A program made the translations under genes and the position numbers. Positions 1 to 8,808 of a stretch of DNA of 64,000 nt are shown here, piece after piece; the first letter of the stretch is position 1; every line of letters starts with the position of its first letter. Source of the DNA: CAWKDG01 sp963848355 (lineage in GTDB: Bacteria; Actinomycetota; Acidimicrobiia; Acidimicrobiales; UBA8190); the NCBI GenBank assembly GCA_963848355.1, contig CAWKDG010000012.1, forward strand, positions 1,550,001-1,614,000, in the 5' to 3' direction. Below the pieces are notes generated by a model. It saw only the letters and a program-made list of their open reading frames with translations, was not told the origin of the DNA and did no database searches.

Positions 1-491
1 CCTCCTATCAGGCGGGCGTGGTGCCGACCAAGATCTCCGAGTACTTCGGGAAGACACCGATGCGAGCCGTCCCCGACGTGGCCATGCCGGCCGACCCGAA
101 CACCGGTCTGGAGATCGGCGAGACCCAGAAGTTCTCGGACGGGACCTACTACGCGACATACCGTCTCGGCGGGACGAGCCTGTCCTCTCCGCTCTTCGCC
201 GGGGTGGTGGCCGACGCCGTGCAGTACAACGGTGCAGCCATCGGATTCATCAATCCCTTGCTGTACAAGGACATCGACACGTCGGCGATCACCGACGTGC
301 TGGCGCCGGGCACGCGTGAGGCCACCGTTCGCACGAACCTGACCGATCCGACGAATTCGTCGAGCCCCCTCGCCTGGGTACTCCAGACCATTGACGTCCC
401 GACGACGATCTTCGCCGGCAAGGGATATGACGATCAGACGGGCGTCGGGACCCCGAACGGTCTGTTCTTCCTGCAGGCCATGAAGTACTGA
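1..491 (+). CDS. S53 family (sedolisin/kumamolisin) peptidase, C-terminal part
   Basis: This is the 3' end of a gene that begins left of the window; the reading frame is open from base 3. The protein carries GGTSLSSPLFAG, the sedolisin signature around the catalytic serine (family S/G-GTSxSxP), followed by the usual end of the catalytic domain and the Ca-site-like stretch GYDDQTGVGTPNG near the C-terminus. Sedolisins are secreted, acid-active serine-carboxyl peptidases made with a pro-domain. The catalytic Glu and Asp would lie in the missing upstream part, so activity cannot be judged here. Nothing follows the peptidase core. Confidence 0.85.
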   Translation, partial: SYQAGVVPTKISEYFGKTPMRAVPDVAMPADPNTGLEIGETQKFSDGTYYATYRLGGTSLSSPLFAGVVADAVQYNGAAIGFINPLLYKDIDTSAITDVLAPGTREATVRTNLTDPTNSSSPLAWVLQTIDVPTTIFAGKGYDDQTGVGTPNGLFFLQAMKY

Positions 492-518
492 CGCCGGGAC
501 GTACGAACCCGCCCGGAC

Positions 519-537
519 GCCACCCCGGGGAGGTGGC
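519..537 (+). terminator. GC-rich hairpin after the S53 peptidase
   Basis: A perfect 6-bp stem, GCCACC (519-524) with GGTGGC (532-537), closes a 7-nt loop 28 nt after the peptidase stop. It has no T-tract, so it is only a candidate terminator, though high-GC actinobacteria often lack the U-tail. Confidence 0.3.
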
Positions 538-610
538 CCCCGTGCCGGTGGCCGAATTCGTGGGTATCGTGTCATTGACGCCATAGCGGCGATGAGGCAC
601 GCTGACCTCG

Positions 611-1603
611 ATGAAGCAATTCCCCGTGGTCATCGTCGCCTTCCCCGGGCTCCAGTCGCTCGATGCCGTGGGCCCGTACGAGGTCTTCGCCGGGGCGACA
701 CGGGTGGCCCGGTCCACGAGCCGGTCCGGTGGCTACCAGGTGTCACTCGCCTCGATCGACGGGCGCCCGGTCCGGGCCGAGAGCGGCCTGGGCCTGTGTA
801 CGGTGCCGCTCCCCGATCCCGGCCGGCCGATCGACACTCTGGTGCTTCCCGGGGGCGATCAGGCGCAAGCGGCCCGCAGCGACGAAGAGCTGGTGTCGTG
901 GATCACGGCGGTGGCCCCCCGATGCCGACGGGTGGCCACGGTGTGCACGGGTGCCTTTCTGGCCGCCGAAGCCGGACTCCTCCACGGTCGCCGGGTGACG
1001 ACCCACTGGGCGCGCGCCGAGCAACTGGCGGCCGAATTCCCGTCTCTGGAGGTCGACGCCGATCCGATCTACATCCGCGACGGCAAGTTCTGGACGAGCG
1101 CCGGTGTCACCGCCGGGATCGATCTCGCTCTCGCCCTGGTGGAGGACGACTTCGGTGTCGAGGTGGCCCAGACCGTGGCCCGCTGGCTCGTGATGTTCCT
1201 GCACCGTCCGGGGGGCCAGACGCAGTTCGCATCGCCTGTCTGGGTGCCCCGTGCGGAACGCTCCGCCGTCCGTGCCACGCAGACACTGGTGGAGGCGGCC
1301 CCCGGCGGGGACCACCGCCTGCCGGCCCTGGCTGCCGCGGCCGCCATGAGCGTGCGCCATTTCACCCGGGTCTTCACGGCCGAGGTGGGGGAGACCCCGG
1401 GACGGTTCGTCGAGCGGGTGCGCGTGGAGGCGGCCCGCCGCGACCTGGAGACCACCAATGACACCCTGGACATCCTGGCCGCCCGCTGTGGCTTCGGCAC
1501 GGCCGAGACCCTGCGACGGGTCTTCCAGAGGCGTCTCGGGGTTGCTCCCGATGCCTACCGGCGGCGCTTCCGCGTCGTCGCCGACGAGAGGAAACCGGCA
1601 TGA
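611..1603 (+). CDS. GlxA-family transcriptional regulator (DJ-1/PfpI domain + AraC HTH)
   Basis: A 330-aa protein. An N-terminal DJ-1/PfpI-like domain spans about residues 4-190, with the motif LDAVGPYEV and a nucleophile-elbow cysteine at Cys112 in VCTGAF. An AraC-type helix-turn-helix follows at about 225-325, ending in the typical RRVFQRRLGVAPDAYRRRF. GlxA-type proteins are usually transcriptional activators whose DJ-1 domain senses a small molecule. The stop overlaps the start of the next DJ-1/PfpI gene by 4 nt (ATGA), so the two are translationally coupled and the regulator probably controls or works with that enzyme. The ligand is unknown. Confidence 0.9.
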   Translation: MKQFPVVIVAFPGLQSLDAVGPYEVFAGATRVARSTSRSGGYQVSLASIDGRPVRAESGLGLCTVPLPDPGRPIDTLVLPGGDQAQAARSDEELVSWITAVAPRCRRVATVCTGAFLAAEAGLLHGRRVTTHWARAEQLAAEFPSLEVDADPIYIRDGKFWTSAGVTAGIDLALALVEDDFGVEVAQTVARWLVMFLHRPGGQTQFASPVWVPRAERSAVRATQTLVEAAPGGDHRLPALAAAAAMSVRHFTRVFTAEVGETPGRFVERVRVEAARRDLETTNDTLDILAARCGFGTAETLRRVFQRRLGVAPDAYRRRFRVVADERKPA

Positions 1604-2250
1604 CCGAACAGCTGCAGGTCGTCATTCCGTTGTTTCCCCGGTTCACCGCTCTCGACGCCGTCGGTCCCTACGAGGTGCTGCAGCGGATCCCGCAGTTCGA
1701 CGTCACCTTCATCGGCCACGAGCGGGGGGAGGTCCGCACCGAGAACGGCATGTTCGGCGTCACCGTCGACGCCCGTTTGGAGGAGTATCCCGCGCCGGAC
1801 ATCATCGTCTTCCCCGGTGGAGTGGGTACCCGTCCCCTGGAGTCTGACGAAAGGGTGCTCGAGTGGCTGCTCCGTGCCCACCCCACGACCAGGCTGACGA
1901 CGTCGGTGTGCACCGGATCGCTCGTGCTGGGCGCGGCGGGACTGCTGCGTGGTCTGACGGCCACCACGCACTGGTCGTGCTATCCCGAGCTCGAAGCACA
2001 CGGGGCTGAACCCACCGCCCAGCGGGTGGTGGAGCACCTGGACCGCCGGATCGTCACGGCTGCCGGGGTGTCGAGCGGTATCGACATGGCCCTGCGTCTC
2101 GTCGAGCTGTTGGTCGACCGCACCGCCGCCCAAGCGGCGCAGCTCATGATCGAGTACGACCCGCAACCGCCGTTCGACACCGGCTGCCTGGCCAAGGCCG
2201 ACGACACGGTCGTCGCCCGGGTCATCGAGTACGCGCAGGTCCGCCAGTAG
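1600..2250 (+). CDS. DJ-1/PfpI family protein, isonitrile hydratase-like
   Basis: A 216-aa stand-alone DJ-1/PfpI domain with LDAVGPYEV near the N-terminus, FPGGVGTRPL before the elbow, and the candidate nucleophile Cys104 in SVCTGSLVLGAAGLL. The region around TTHWSCYPELEAHGA and the length match proteins annotated as isonitrile hydratase (InhA type), which hydrate isonitriles to N-formamides. That activity is inferred from family resemblance only. The gene overlaps the upstream GlxA regulator by ATGA. The two share the DJ-1 core, so the pair may have arisen by tandem duplication followed by gain of the HTH. Confidence 0.8.
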   Translation: MTEQLQVVIPLFPRFTALDAVGPYEVLQRIPQFDVTFIGHERGEVRTENGMFGVTVDARLEEYPAPDIIVFPGGVGTRPLESDERVLEWLLRAHPTTRLTTSVCTGSLVLGAAGLLRGLTATTHWSCYPELEAHGAEPTAQRVVEHLDRRIVTAAGVSSGIDMALRLVELLVDRTAAQAAQLMIEYDPQPPFDTGCLAKADDTVVARVIEYAQVRQ

Positions 2251-2262
2251 TCCTTCACCGGG

Positions 2263-3075
2263 TCACGCCGCCTGTTCCTGCTCCTCCTGAATGGTGTGGA
2301 GGATGAAGGCCGAGGCTTTCTGGATGCGGTCGCAGGATCTCTTGATCCCGGCGATGGCCTGGGATCCACCACCGGCCCAGGTGGCGACGTAGCCGAAGCT
2401 GTAGGCACCCGTGTCCAGCCCGATCCCCCGACAGACGACGTAGGCGGTCGATTCGGCTTCCAGTTCGGCCAGCGCCCGGTCCTCGACGCGTTCGTGGAGC
2501 AGGGCGTGAGCGACCTCGTGGGCGAGGGTCTTCACCCGTTGGGCAGGGGTGTTGTGGAGGTGGATGCGGATGCGGTGCTCGGATGGGGAGCAGTCGCCGT
2601 TGGTGGTGTCACCGAAGTCGTGGTCCTCCACCAGGAAGCCGAGGGAGAGGGCGACGGAGAGGAGTCGGTCGTAGAAGGCCTCGGGATCGCCACCGGCCAG
2701 CTTGGTGCAGACAGTCGGTGGGGCCTCGCCGTCGGTCTGGGAGATGTCGAAGACGGGGACGTACTTGAAGCCGCGGACGATCCGTCCGTCGGCATCCTCG
2801 TCCGGTCCCGTCTTCCTCCCGACCATCGGGGCCAGGATCCAGATCGCCTTCTCCCCTTTACGGACGAAGCGGTTCAGCCGACGCCAGGCGTTGAAGCCGG
2901 CGACCTGGGTCGCCCTGGCGTCCTGCGACGCAATGAGTAGGACGTTGCCGTAGCTGTAACGGTGGAACCGGCTCTGGAAGACGAGGTAGTCGCGCCAGGC
3001 ATCGGACGAGGTGAGCCTGGCGATCCCTTCCTCGAGTTGGGCCACGAGACCCGCGTGGGTGTTGTCGGTTGTCAT
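2263..3075 (-). CDS. ArdC-like ssDNA-binding domain protein with HExxH metallopeptidase domain
   Basis: A 270-aa protein. An ArdC N-terminal-like domain lies at about 10-115 (W27, RFHRYSYGN at 37-44, GFNAWRRLNR at 60-69, VRKGEKAIWIL). A gluzincin-like C-terminal domain carries HEVAH at 186-190, with a likely third zinc ligand in ELEAES (204-209). ArdC proteins bind ssDNA and protect incoming plasmid DNA from restriction; they are normally carried on plasmids and conjugative elements. The start was set at ATG 3075, because the upstream extension has the composition of noncoding antisense and lacks homology features. It is convergent with the DJ-1 gene, 12 nt away. No mobilisation genes are visible nearby. 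Confidence 0.8.
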   Translation of the reverse strand: MTTDNTHAGLVAQLEEGIARLTSSDAWRDYLVFQSRFHRYSYGNVLLIASQDARATQVAGFNAWRRLNRFVRKGEKAIWILAPMVGRKTGPDEDADGRIVRGFKYVPVFDISQTDGEAPPTVCTKLAGGDPEAFYDRLLSVALSLGFLVEDHDFGDTTNGDCSPSEHRIRIHLHNTPAQRVKTLAHEVAHALLHERVEDRALAELEAESTAYVVCRGIGLDTGAYSFGYVATWAGGGSQAIAGIKRSCDRIQKASAFILHTIQEEQEQAA

Positions 3076-3263
3076 CGGTCGGTTCCGTTTCCCCGTGGCC
3101 GGCTCGCTCGTGAGACACGACGCCGGCACGGTGGTGGCACGCAGGGGCCCCGGGGGGGCGAGAGTCGACCGAACCGGCCAGACAGCTGTGGGGGAGGGGC
3201 GGAAGGGCGTCACCGCGATGACGCCGACGAGGGGAACGTACCGAGCCGCTGTAACGGCCACGG

Positions 3264-3926
3264 TCAATCGGGCGGACGCTCCGACGGCACCAACGCATCG
3301 AGGGCGATGGCGCCGCTCGGGGACGACACATGGAGCTCCGCGATGTCGGGTGGCGCGCCGACCTCGACGTCGACACCGGGGGGTACCCGTCCGCCGAGCC
3401 ATGCCAGGATCGGCGCCCGGTCGGGGACCACCACCCGGAGTCGGGCGAAGCCGGTCGCTCCGTTGGGATGGGTGACGGCGTCGCGCGCGGGGTGGGTATG
3501 GGGATCGTCCCAGGCCATGAAGGCGCAGCGCCACGGTTCGCTCCAGGCGGCGTCGACGGCGACCGATCGCCACGTGACCGATGTCCCGTCGGGTCGGAGA
3601 CGACGCCGTCGTTCGACCGGATGGCCGACCCGTATCGCTGTGGCGTCGATGTCATGAGCTTCCACCGACCATCGGGCCAGACCGGGACCGCGCTCCGACA
3701 AGGCGGCCACGACGGGCCGTCCCTGGGGTGACGAGCGAGCTTCGGCCTCGTCGACGACGGCGAGGATCTCCAGATACTGCCGGCCGAAAGGAACGACGAG
3801 GTTGGCCGTACCCCGACCGGGATGCCGGCCCCCGTCCAGAACGGTGAACCCGAGCTCCTCCAGGCGGCGGCGGGCCGCCCGAAGATCGGTGGCGAGAACG
3901 ATCGCCTGTACGAGTCCGTCGTCCAC
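3264..3926 (-). CDS. VOC superfamily (glyoxalase-like domain) protein
   Basis: A protein of about 220 aa that opens with LVQAIVLATDLRAARRRLEELGF, the first beta-alpha unit of a glyoxalase-like VOC fold. It continues with LVVPFGRQYLEILAVVDE, resembling the Glyoxalase_3 (PF13468) type. The C-terminal half repeats the fold weakly (ATGFARLRVVVPD, then SGAIALDALVPS). The start is taken as GTG 3926, since an ATG start further upstream would run into the divergent GH92 gene. AAGGA lies about 12 nt upstream, so the start is uncertain. Enzymatic role unknown; VOC proteins include dioxygenases, isomerases and resistance proteins. Confidence 0.7.
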   Translation of the reverse strand: MDDGLVQAIVLATDLRAARRRLEELGFTVLDGGRHPGRGTANLVVPFGRQYLEILAVVDEAEARSSPQGRPVVAALSERGPGLARWSVEAHDIDATAIRVGHPVERRRRLRPDGTSVTWRSVAVDAAWSEPWRCAFMAWDDPHTHPARDAVTHPNGATGFARLRVVVPDRAPILAWLGGRVPPGVDVEVGAPPDIAELHVSSPSGAIALDALVPSERPPD

Positions 3927-3978
3927 AACGAGATTCTGGTCCTTTTGGTACGTTCGGCACCGTGGGGACGAGCATCCG

Positions 3979-6711
3979 GTGAGTGGTCGACCGCTGCTGG
4001 TGCTCATGGTGACGGCTCCACTTCTCGTCGGAGTCCTGTCGCCGGTGGCTGCGGAGACGGCGTCGGCGTCGGCCCCGGGCGCCACACCGGCACTGGTAAC
4101 GGATCCCGCCGGACTGGTCAACCCGTTCGCCGGCACTGGTTCGGCCCCGGTGGCCCCGGGCAACATCGGGGAATTCCCCGGTGCCGATGTGCCCTTCGGG
4201 ATGGTGCAGTGGAGCCCGGACACCACTCCCGACCGTGTCGACGGCAGTGGCTACTCCTATGCCGACTCACACATCTCCGGTTTCAGCCTCACGCACATGA
4301 GCGGAACGGGCTGCGCCAGTTACGGAGACGTGCCCGTGCTCCCGACGGTCGGGCCCATCGGGGCCGACCCCGAGACGGCCAGCGACTCGTTCTCCCACTC
4401 CGACGAAGAGGCATCCCCGGGGCGCTACCAGGTGGGACTGGACGCCTCCAGGATCACGGCCGAGTTGACGGTGACGACCCGCACGGGTCTGTCGAGCTTC
4501 ACCTTTCCCCGCACCGGTCAGGCGAATGTCCTGTTCAAGGTGGCCGACAGTGCCAACGGCGTCACCCACTCCAGCTTCCAGATCATCGGTAACGACGAGA
4601 TCAGCGGCCAGGTGACGAGCGGGCAGTTCTGTCAGACCGGCACGTCGTACACCCTGTACTTCACCGCTCGCTTCGACCGGCCGTTCTCCTCGGAGGGGGC
4701 CTGGAACGGTTCTTCGGTATTGCCGGGAACCAGGAGCTGCGCGGGCGAGGCCTGCGGCGCCTTCGTGTCCTTCGGCACGGAGACCGATCGAACGGTTCTG
4801 ATGAAGGTGGGTGTGTCCTTCGTGAGCGCGGGAAACGCCACCCAGAACCTGGATCGCGAGGACGCCGGGTGGTCTCTCGGCAAGATCGAGTCCCTCGCCC
4901 GTCAACGGTGGAACGCGATTCTCGGGCGCGTCCGCATCGGCGGTGGAACCCGTCCGGCTGAGCGCACCTTCTACAGCGCCCTGTACCACTCACTGCTCCA
5001 TCCCAACGTGGTCAGCGACGACAATGGCCAGTACATCGGCTCCGACGGGCGGGTACACAGTGCTCGGACCCACGAGCAGTACGCCAACTTCTCCGAATGG
5101 GACGTCTACCGCTCGGAGATCCAGCTCGTCTCCCTGCTCGCTCCCCACCAGGCGGGCGACATGGTCCAGTCGTTGGTCAACGATGCCGAACAGGGAGGGT
5201 GGCTTCCGAAGTGGGCCATCGTCGGTGGCGACGCCTCGCAGATGAACGGCGACTCGGCGGATCCGATCATCGCCGACGCCTACGCCTTCGGGGTCCGGGG
5301 ATTCGACGCCAGGGCGGCCCTCGCCGCCATGGTGAAAGGTGCGACGCAATCCGAGCCCATCCACGGCCTGGAGATCGAACGGGAGTATCTGAACCAGTAC
5401 CTGGCCCAGCACTACGTCGATGCCGGTTCCCTCGACCTCGACTCGATCGACTACTCCGACGGGGGTTCCGTCACGCTCGAGTACGCCATCGACGATTTCT
5501 CCATCGCCCAGCTGGCGTCGGATCTCGGAGACCGGTCGCTCTCGCTCACGATGATGCAACGGGGCCACGACTGGGAGTACCTGTTCGATCCGACGACCGG
5601 ATATATCGAGGCACGCAACGCCGACGGGAGCTTCCCGCCCGGCCCCGCGTTCCAGACGGCGATGTTCGAGGACGGCGGCGAAAAGGGATTCGAAGAGGGC
5701 AACGCCATCCAGTACACCTGGTCCGTCCCCCAGGATCTCGGTGCCCTGGGCAGCCTCATGGGCGGTGACGCCAGCGCCGTCAGCAAGCTCAACGCCTTCT
5801 TCACGCACCTGAACGCGGGACGGTACCGCCCCTATGACTGGGCCGGCAACGAACCGAGCCTGTGGACGCCGTGGGAGTACGACTACTTCGGCGCACCGTC
5901 ACGCACGCAGGACGTCGTCAGGCGGATCGCCACCACGCTCTACTCCGACCATCCGGACGACGAGCCCGGGAACGACGACCTCGGGGCCATGTCGTCCTGG
6001 TACGTGTGGGCCGCCATCGGCCTGTTCCCGGTGACGCCGGGCACCGCCAACCTGGCTCTGGCCAGCCCCCTGTTCCCCGCCGTCGTGCTCACGCTCCCCG
6101 ACAATCGGAGGCTCGTTCTCCACGCCCCGCGGGCATCGGCGTCGTCCCCCTACATCCATTCGTTGACCGTCAGCGGTGTGAAGCTGGCGGCACCCGCCCC
6201 CTCGTGCACCGCCGGGGGGACCGTGTCGACGTCCTCACCGACGGGAGGCTGGGATCGGCCCTGGCTGCCCTCTTCGATCATCACCACCGGGGGAACGCTG
6301 ACCTACGGGCTCTCGTCCACGCCCGACCCGTCGTGGGGCGCGTCACCGGCCGACAGCCCCCCCTCGTTCGGGACCGGGCGCTTGCCGGCCGTCGGATTCT
6401 CGGTGCCCAGCGGGGGAATGTCGCTGCACGTCGGCCAACCCACCACCCTGCAACTGGGTGTCAGGGAGATCACGTCCGGAGGCGCGCCGGTGCGCTGGAC
6501 CGCAACAACCGACGCCGGACTGACGCTCTCGGCCGCCAGCGGCGTCCTCACGCCGCCCCACTCCGAGGGCTGTTCCAGCGCGGGGGAGGTGACGCAGCCG
6601 GTGACCGTCGATGCGTCGGTGGCCGGGTCGTTCACCGTCGTCGTGCACCTGATGACGATGACAGGGACGGTGCTGGCGCCCGTCGTGCTGGATGTCGCGG
6701 CCTCAAGCTGA
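3979..6711 (+). CDS. GH92 family glycosyl hydrolase (alpha-mannosidase), secreted
   Basis: A 910-aa protein with an N-terminal signal peptide (hydrophobic LLVLMVTAPLLVGVL, cleavage likely after SPVAAETASA). The family-typical opening VNPFAGTG and the FPGADVPFGMVQWSPDT stretch follow. Mid-protein it has the substrate-site region DVYRSEIQLVSLLAP, and later GNDDLGAMSSWYVWAAIG, the hallmark of GH92. GH92 enzymes are Ca-dependent exo-alpha-mannosidases that act on N-glycans or other mannosides outside the cell. An extra C-terminal beta-rich segment of roughly 180 aa follows the catalytic part. The GTG start at 3979 gives a complete signal peptide; ATG 4006 would shorten it. Divergent from the VOC gene, with 52 bp between starts. 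Confidence 0.92.
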   Translation: MSGRPLLVLMVTAPLLVGVLSPVAAETASASAPGATPALVTDPAGLVNPFAGTGSAPVAPGNIGEFPGADVPFGMVQWSPDTTPDRVDGSGYSYADSHISGFSLTHMSGTGCASYGDVPVLPTVGPIGADPETASDSFSHSDEEASPGRYQVGLDASRITAELTVTTRTGLSSFTFPRTGQANVLFKVADSANGVTHSSFQIIGNDEISGQVTSGQFCQTGTSYTLYFTARFDRPFSSEGAWNGSSVLPGTRSCAGEACGAFVSFGTETDRTVLMKVGVSFVSAGNATQNLDREDAGWSLGKIESLARQRWNAILGRVRIGGGTRPAERTFYSALYHSLLHPNVVSDDNGQYIGSDGRVHSARTHEQYANFSEWDVYRSEIQLVSLLAPHQAGDMVQSLVNDAEQGGWLPKWAIVGGDASQMNGDSADPIIADAYAFGVRGFDARAALAAMVKGATQSEPIHGLEIEREYLNQYLAQHYVDAGSLDLDSIDYSDGGSVTLEYAIDDFSIAQLASDLGDRSLSLTMMQRGHDWEYLFDPTTGYIEARNADGSFPPGPAFQTAMFEDGGEKGFEEGNAIQYTWSVPQDLGALGSLMGGDASAVSKLNAFFTHLNAGRYRPYDWAGNEPSLWTPWEYDYFGAPSRTQDVVRRIATTLYSDHPDDEPGNDDLGAMSSWYVWAAIGLFPVTPGTANLALASPLFPAVVLTLPDNRRLVLHAPRASASSPYIHSLTVSGVKLAAPAPSCTAGGTVSTSSPTGGWDRPWLPSSIITTGGTLTYGLSSTPDPSWGASPADSPPSFGTGRLPAVGFSVPSGGMSLHVGQPTTLQLGVREITSGGAPVRWTATTDAGLTLSAASGVLTPPHSEGCSSAGEVTQPVTVDASVAGSFTVVVHLMTMTGTVLAPVVLDVAASS

Positions 6712-7566
6712 GTCGGCACCCCGCCGGTTGGTCGAGGAGCCGATCCCGACCGGACACTCCCCCTCGAGCGCCACCCGGTTCATGCGTCGGGGACCGGTGA
6801 ACTCGAGGAGTGCGTAGTGCATCGTGCACCGGTTGTCCCAGAAGGCGACGTCACCTTCACGCCAGTGCCACCGGACCAGGCGCTCGGGTTGGATGGCGGC
6901 CTGGTGGACGACGCCGAGTAGGGCGTCGCTCTCGCTGCGCCGGAGACCGTCGATCTTGTCGGTGAACAGTGGGTTCACGAACACGCTGCGGACCCCGGTC
7001 TCGGGGTGGACCCGTATCACGGGATGATGGGTGGCCTCGGCGGCCGCCGTCCGGCGGGCCTTGTCCCCCCCGGGATCACGTTGCGAGAAGTAGCCGCCCG
7101 CCTTGGCGGGGGTATGGGTGGCGGTGAGTCCGTCGAGGAACCCGCGCAATGTCGGCGACAGGGCCTCGTAGGTCGCCGCCATGTCCGCCCAGATCGTGTC
7201 CCCCCCGACAGGGGGAACGACGATCGCATGGAGCATCGCCCCCAGGGGAGGACGCAGTTGAAAGGTGAGGTCGCTGTGCCAGATGTCGGCGCGGGCACCC
7301 TCGTCGGAGTCGAGCGCCAGAACTTCGGGATGACCTTCCACGCTGGGTTCGACGGGATGGGCCTCGGTCGGTTCGCCGAAGAGGCGGGCCACTGCGGTGA
7401 GGGCGCCGGGATCGAGGGACTGGCGGCGGAAGAAAAGGACCTTGTGGCGAAGGAGCTCCTGGCGGAGCTGTGCGACCACGGCGTGGTCGAGACCGGGGGT
7501 CAACCCGACGTCGGTGACCACGGCGCCGAGAGCGGTCGTCAGGGGGACGACGTCAACCTCAGACAT
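6703..7566 (-). CDS. TauD/TfdA family 2OG-Fe(II) dioxygenase (copy 1)
   Basis: A 287-aa protein. The iron-binding H-x-D is in DIWHSDLTFQ and the distal His in DNRCTMHYALLEF; the 2-oxoglutarate-binding Arg is likely in RRMNRVALEG. DNRCTMHYA and GGDTIWADM are typical of the alkylsulfatase/taurine/2,4-D dioxygenase family. These enzymes hydroxylate a substrate carbon and often release sulfite or break an ether. The substrate cannot be read from sequence. It overlaps the 3' end of the GH92 gene by 9 nt in convergent orientation. A related enzyme lies at 31746-32615. Confidence 0.88.
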   Translation of the reverse strand: MSEVDVVPLTTALGAVVTDVGLTPGLDHAVVAQLRQELLRHKVLFFRRQSLDPGALTAVARLFGEPTEAHPVEPSVEGHPEVLALDSDEGARADIWHSDLTFQLRPPLGAMLHAIVVPPVGGDTIWADMAATYEALSPTLRGFLDGLTATHTPAKAGGYFSQRDPGGDKARRTAAAEATHHPVIRVHPETGVRSVFVNPLFTDKIDGLRRSESDALLGVVHQAAIQPERLVRWHWREGDVAFWDNRCTMHYALLEFTGPRRMNRVALEGECPVGIGSSTNRRGADSA

Positions 7567-7680
7567 GTCCCGAGGATAGGTCTCTCGCAGCGATCACAGT
7601 CGATTCACAGGTGCGCGGGATCGGGCGTGCCACTCCCCACGTGACCTCAGGCACTCGCTTCGTGTCGGTATCCTCCACGT

Positions 7681-7752
7681 GTCCGTCAACTTCACCGCGT
7701 CCATCAACTTCACCGTGTCCGTCACCTTCACCGTGTCCATCAACTGCCGTCG
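7681..7752 (+). repeat. 18-bp imperfect tandem repeat upstream of CHAP gene
   Basis: Four adjoining 18-bp units begin at 7681, 7699, 7717 and 7735, of the form GTCCRTCAACTTCACCGY; the fourth is partial. They lie between the divergent dioxygenase and CHAP-protein starts. Read through in the CHAP frame they give Ser/Pro-rich residues (STSPRPSTSPCPSPSP). They could therefore be 5' noncoding DNA or an N-terminal linker if translation starts upstream. Confidence 0.75.
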
Positions 7753-7778
7753 TGCCGGCGTCCGCCCGGCGGGGGCGT

Positions 7779-8567
7779 GTGCACCAGGAAGAATCCACTG
7801 GCTCTCACCGACTCATCCAGACGGGGCGGTCCACCCCCGGGTCCCCCCGGTCCGCCCCGGGCGGGCGAACCGGCCCGGGGCCGGGGCGCGCGCCGCGCCG
7901 CGGCGCCCGCATGGTCACCCCGGTGGCGATCGTCGTCGTCGTCATCGTCGTGGGCTTCGCTCTGGCCGTGTTGGGCGGACGAACGAGCCAGGCGGGAAGC
8001 GGCTCCGGTGTGCCCACGACAACTCCGGTGCCGATGACGCCCCTGCAGGCGCGCATCGTCTCGATCGCCATGGGCCAGGTCGGGTACTCGTCTGATCCCC
8101 CGAACACCTACTGCAACAAGTTCAGCGCCTACTGGGTGTCGGGAAACGACGATTGTGGCAACAGCAATCTCGACGAGGAGTGGTGTGCCGATTTCGCGGC
8201 CTGGGTGTGGATGAAGGCCGGGGTGACCGTCGACTACCAGTACATCAACGGCGATCTCAACTCGTCGGCGGCGAGCTTCTACGAATGGGGGGTGGCGAGC
8301 GGGACGTGGCACACGCTGGGGTCGGGGTACGTGCCGCAACCCGGAGACGTCGCCGTGTACGGACTCGACATCCCCGATCTCTTCGCCCAGCACGTCGCGA
8401 TCGTCACCAGCTTCACGCCCGGCGACCGTGGTCCCAATGTCGTCAACGGCGACGGTGACCACAAGGGTTTCAGCGTGGTCGAGACGGGTCAGGACGAGGT
8501 CGTGGCCGACGTCGCCGACTCCTCGGCCGCCCACCTCTCCGGTTACGTCTCGCCCACCACGTCGTAG
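7779..8567 (+). CDS. Membrane-anchored CHAP-domain protein (putative cell-wall amidase/endopeptidase)
   Basis: About 262 aa from GTG 7779. A short Pro/Arg-rich cytoplasmic tail is followed by one transmembrane helix (VAIVVVVIVVGFALAVLGG) and then an extracellular CHAP domain. The candidate catalytic Cys is in DEEWCADFAAWVW and the His in AQHVAIVTSF; the PGDVAVYG motif sits between them. CHAP enzymes cut peptidoglycan peptide or amide bonds. Start uncertain: the frame is open back to 7611, where it would include the 18-bp repeats, and ATG 7911 at the membrane helix is also possible. GTG 7779 follows a G-rich stretch. Confidence 0.72.
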   Translation: MHQEESTGSHRLIQTGRSTPGSPRSAPGGRTGPGPGRAPRRGARMVTPVAIVVVVIVVGFALAVLGGRTSQAGSGSGVPTTTPVPMTPLQARIVSIAMGQVGYSSDPPNTYCNKFSAYWVSGNDDCGNSNLDEEWCADFAAWVWMKAGVTVDYQYINGDLNSSAASFYEWGVASGTWHTLGSGYVPQPGDVAVYGLDIPDLFAQHVAIVTSFTPGDRGPNVVNGDGDHKGFSVVETGQDEVVADVADSSAAHLSGYVSPTTS

Positions 8568-8572
8568 CGGTC

Positions 8573-8595
8573 GACGCCCGCCCCTCCCGGGCGTC
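8573..8595 (+). terminator. Strong hairpin after CHAP gene
   Basis: A perfect 8-bp GC stem, GACGCCCG (8573-8580) with CGGGCGTC (8588-8595), has a 7-nt loop and starts 6 nt after the stop codon. It is a likely U-tail-less intrinsic terminator. Confidence 0.5.
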
Positions 8596-8808
8596 GTCCC
8601 GGACCCGCCCGGTCTGTCGGGGCCGCCCGGCGACCGGACCCGGTCAGCCCTCGCCGTGCCCGTGGTGGGGGTGTCCGCCTCCCCGTATAGTTCGGCCACG
8701 AGGGGGGTACCGGTCTCCGTCCCTGGGGGCTGTTCTGGCGGTACGGCGGCGGGCCCCCGGTCATGCGCCAGGCGGCGGCGGGTATGGACGACCAGGACGA
8801 GGTCCGAG

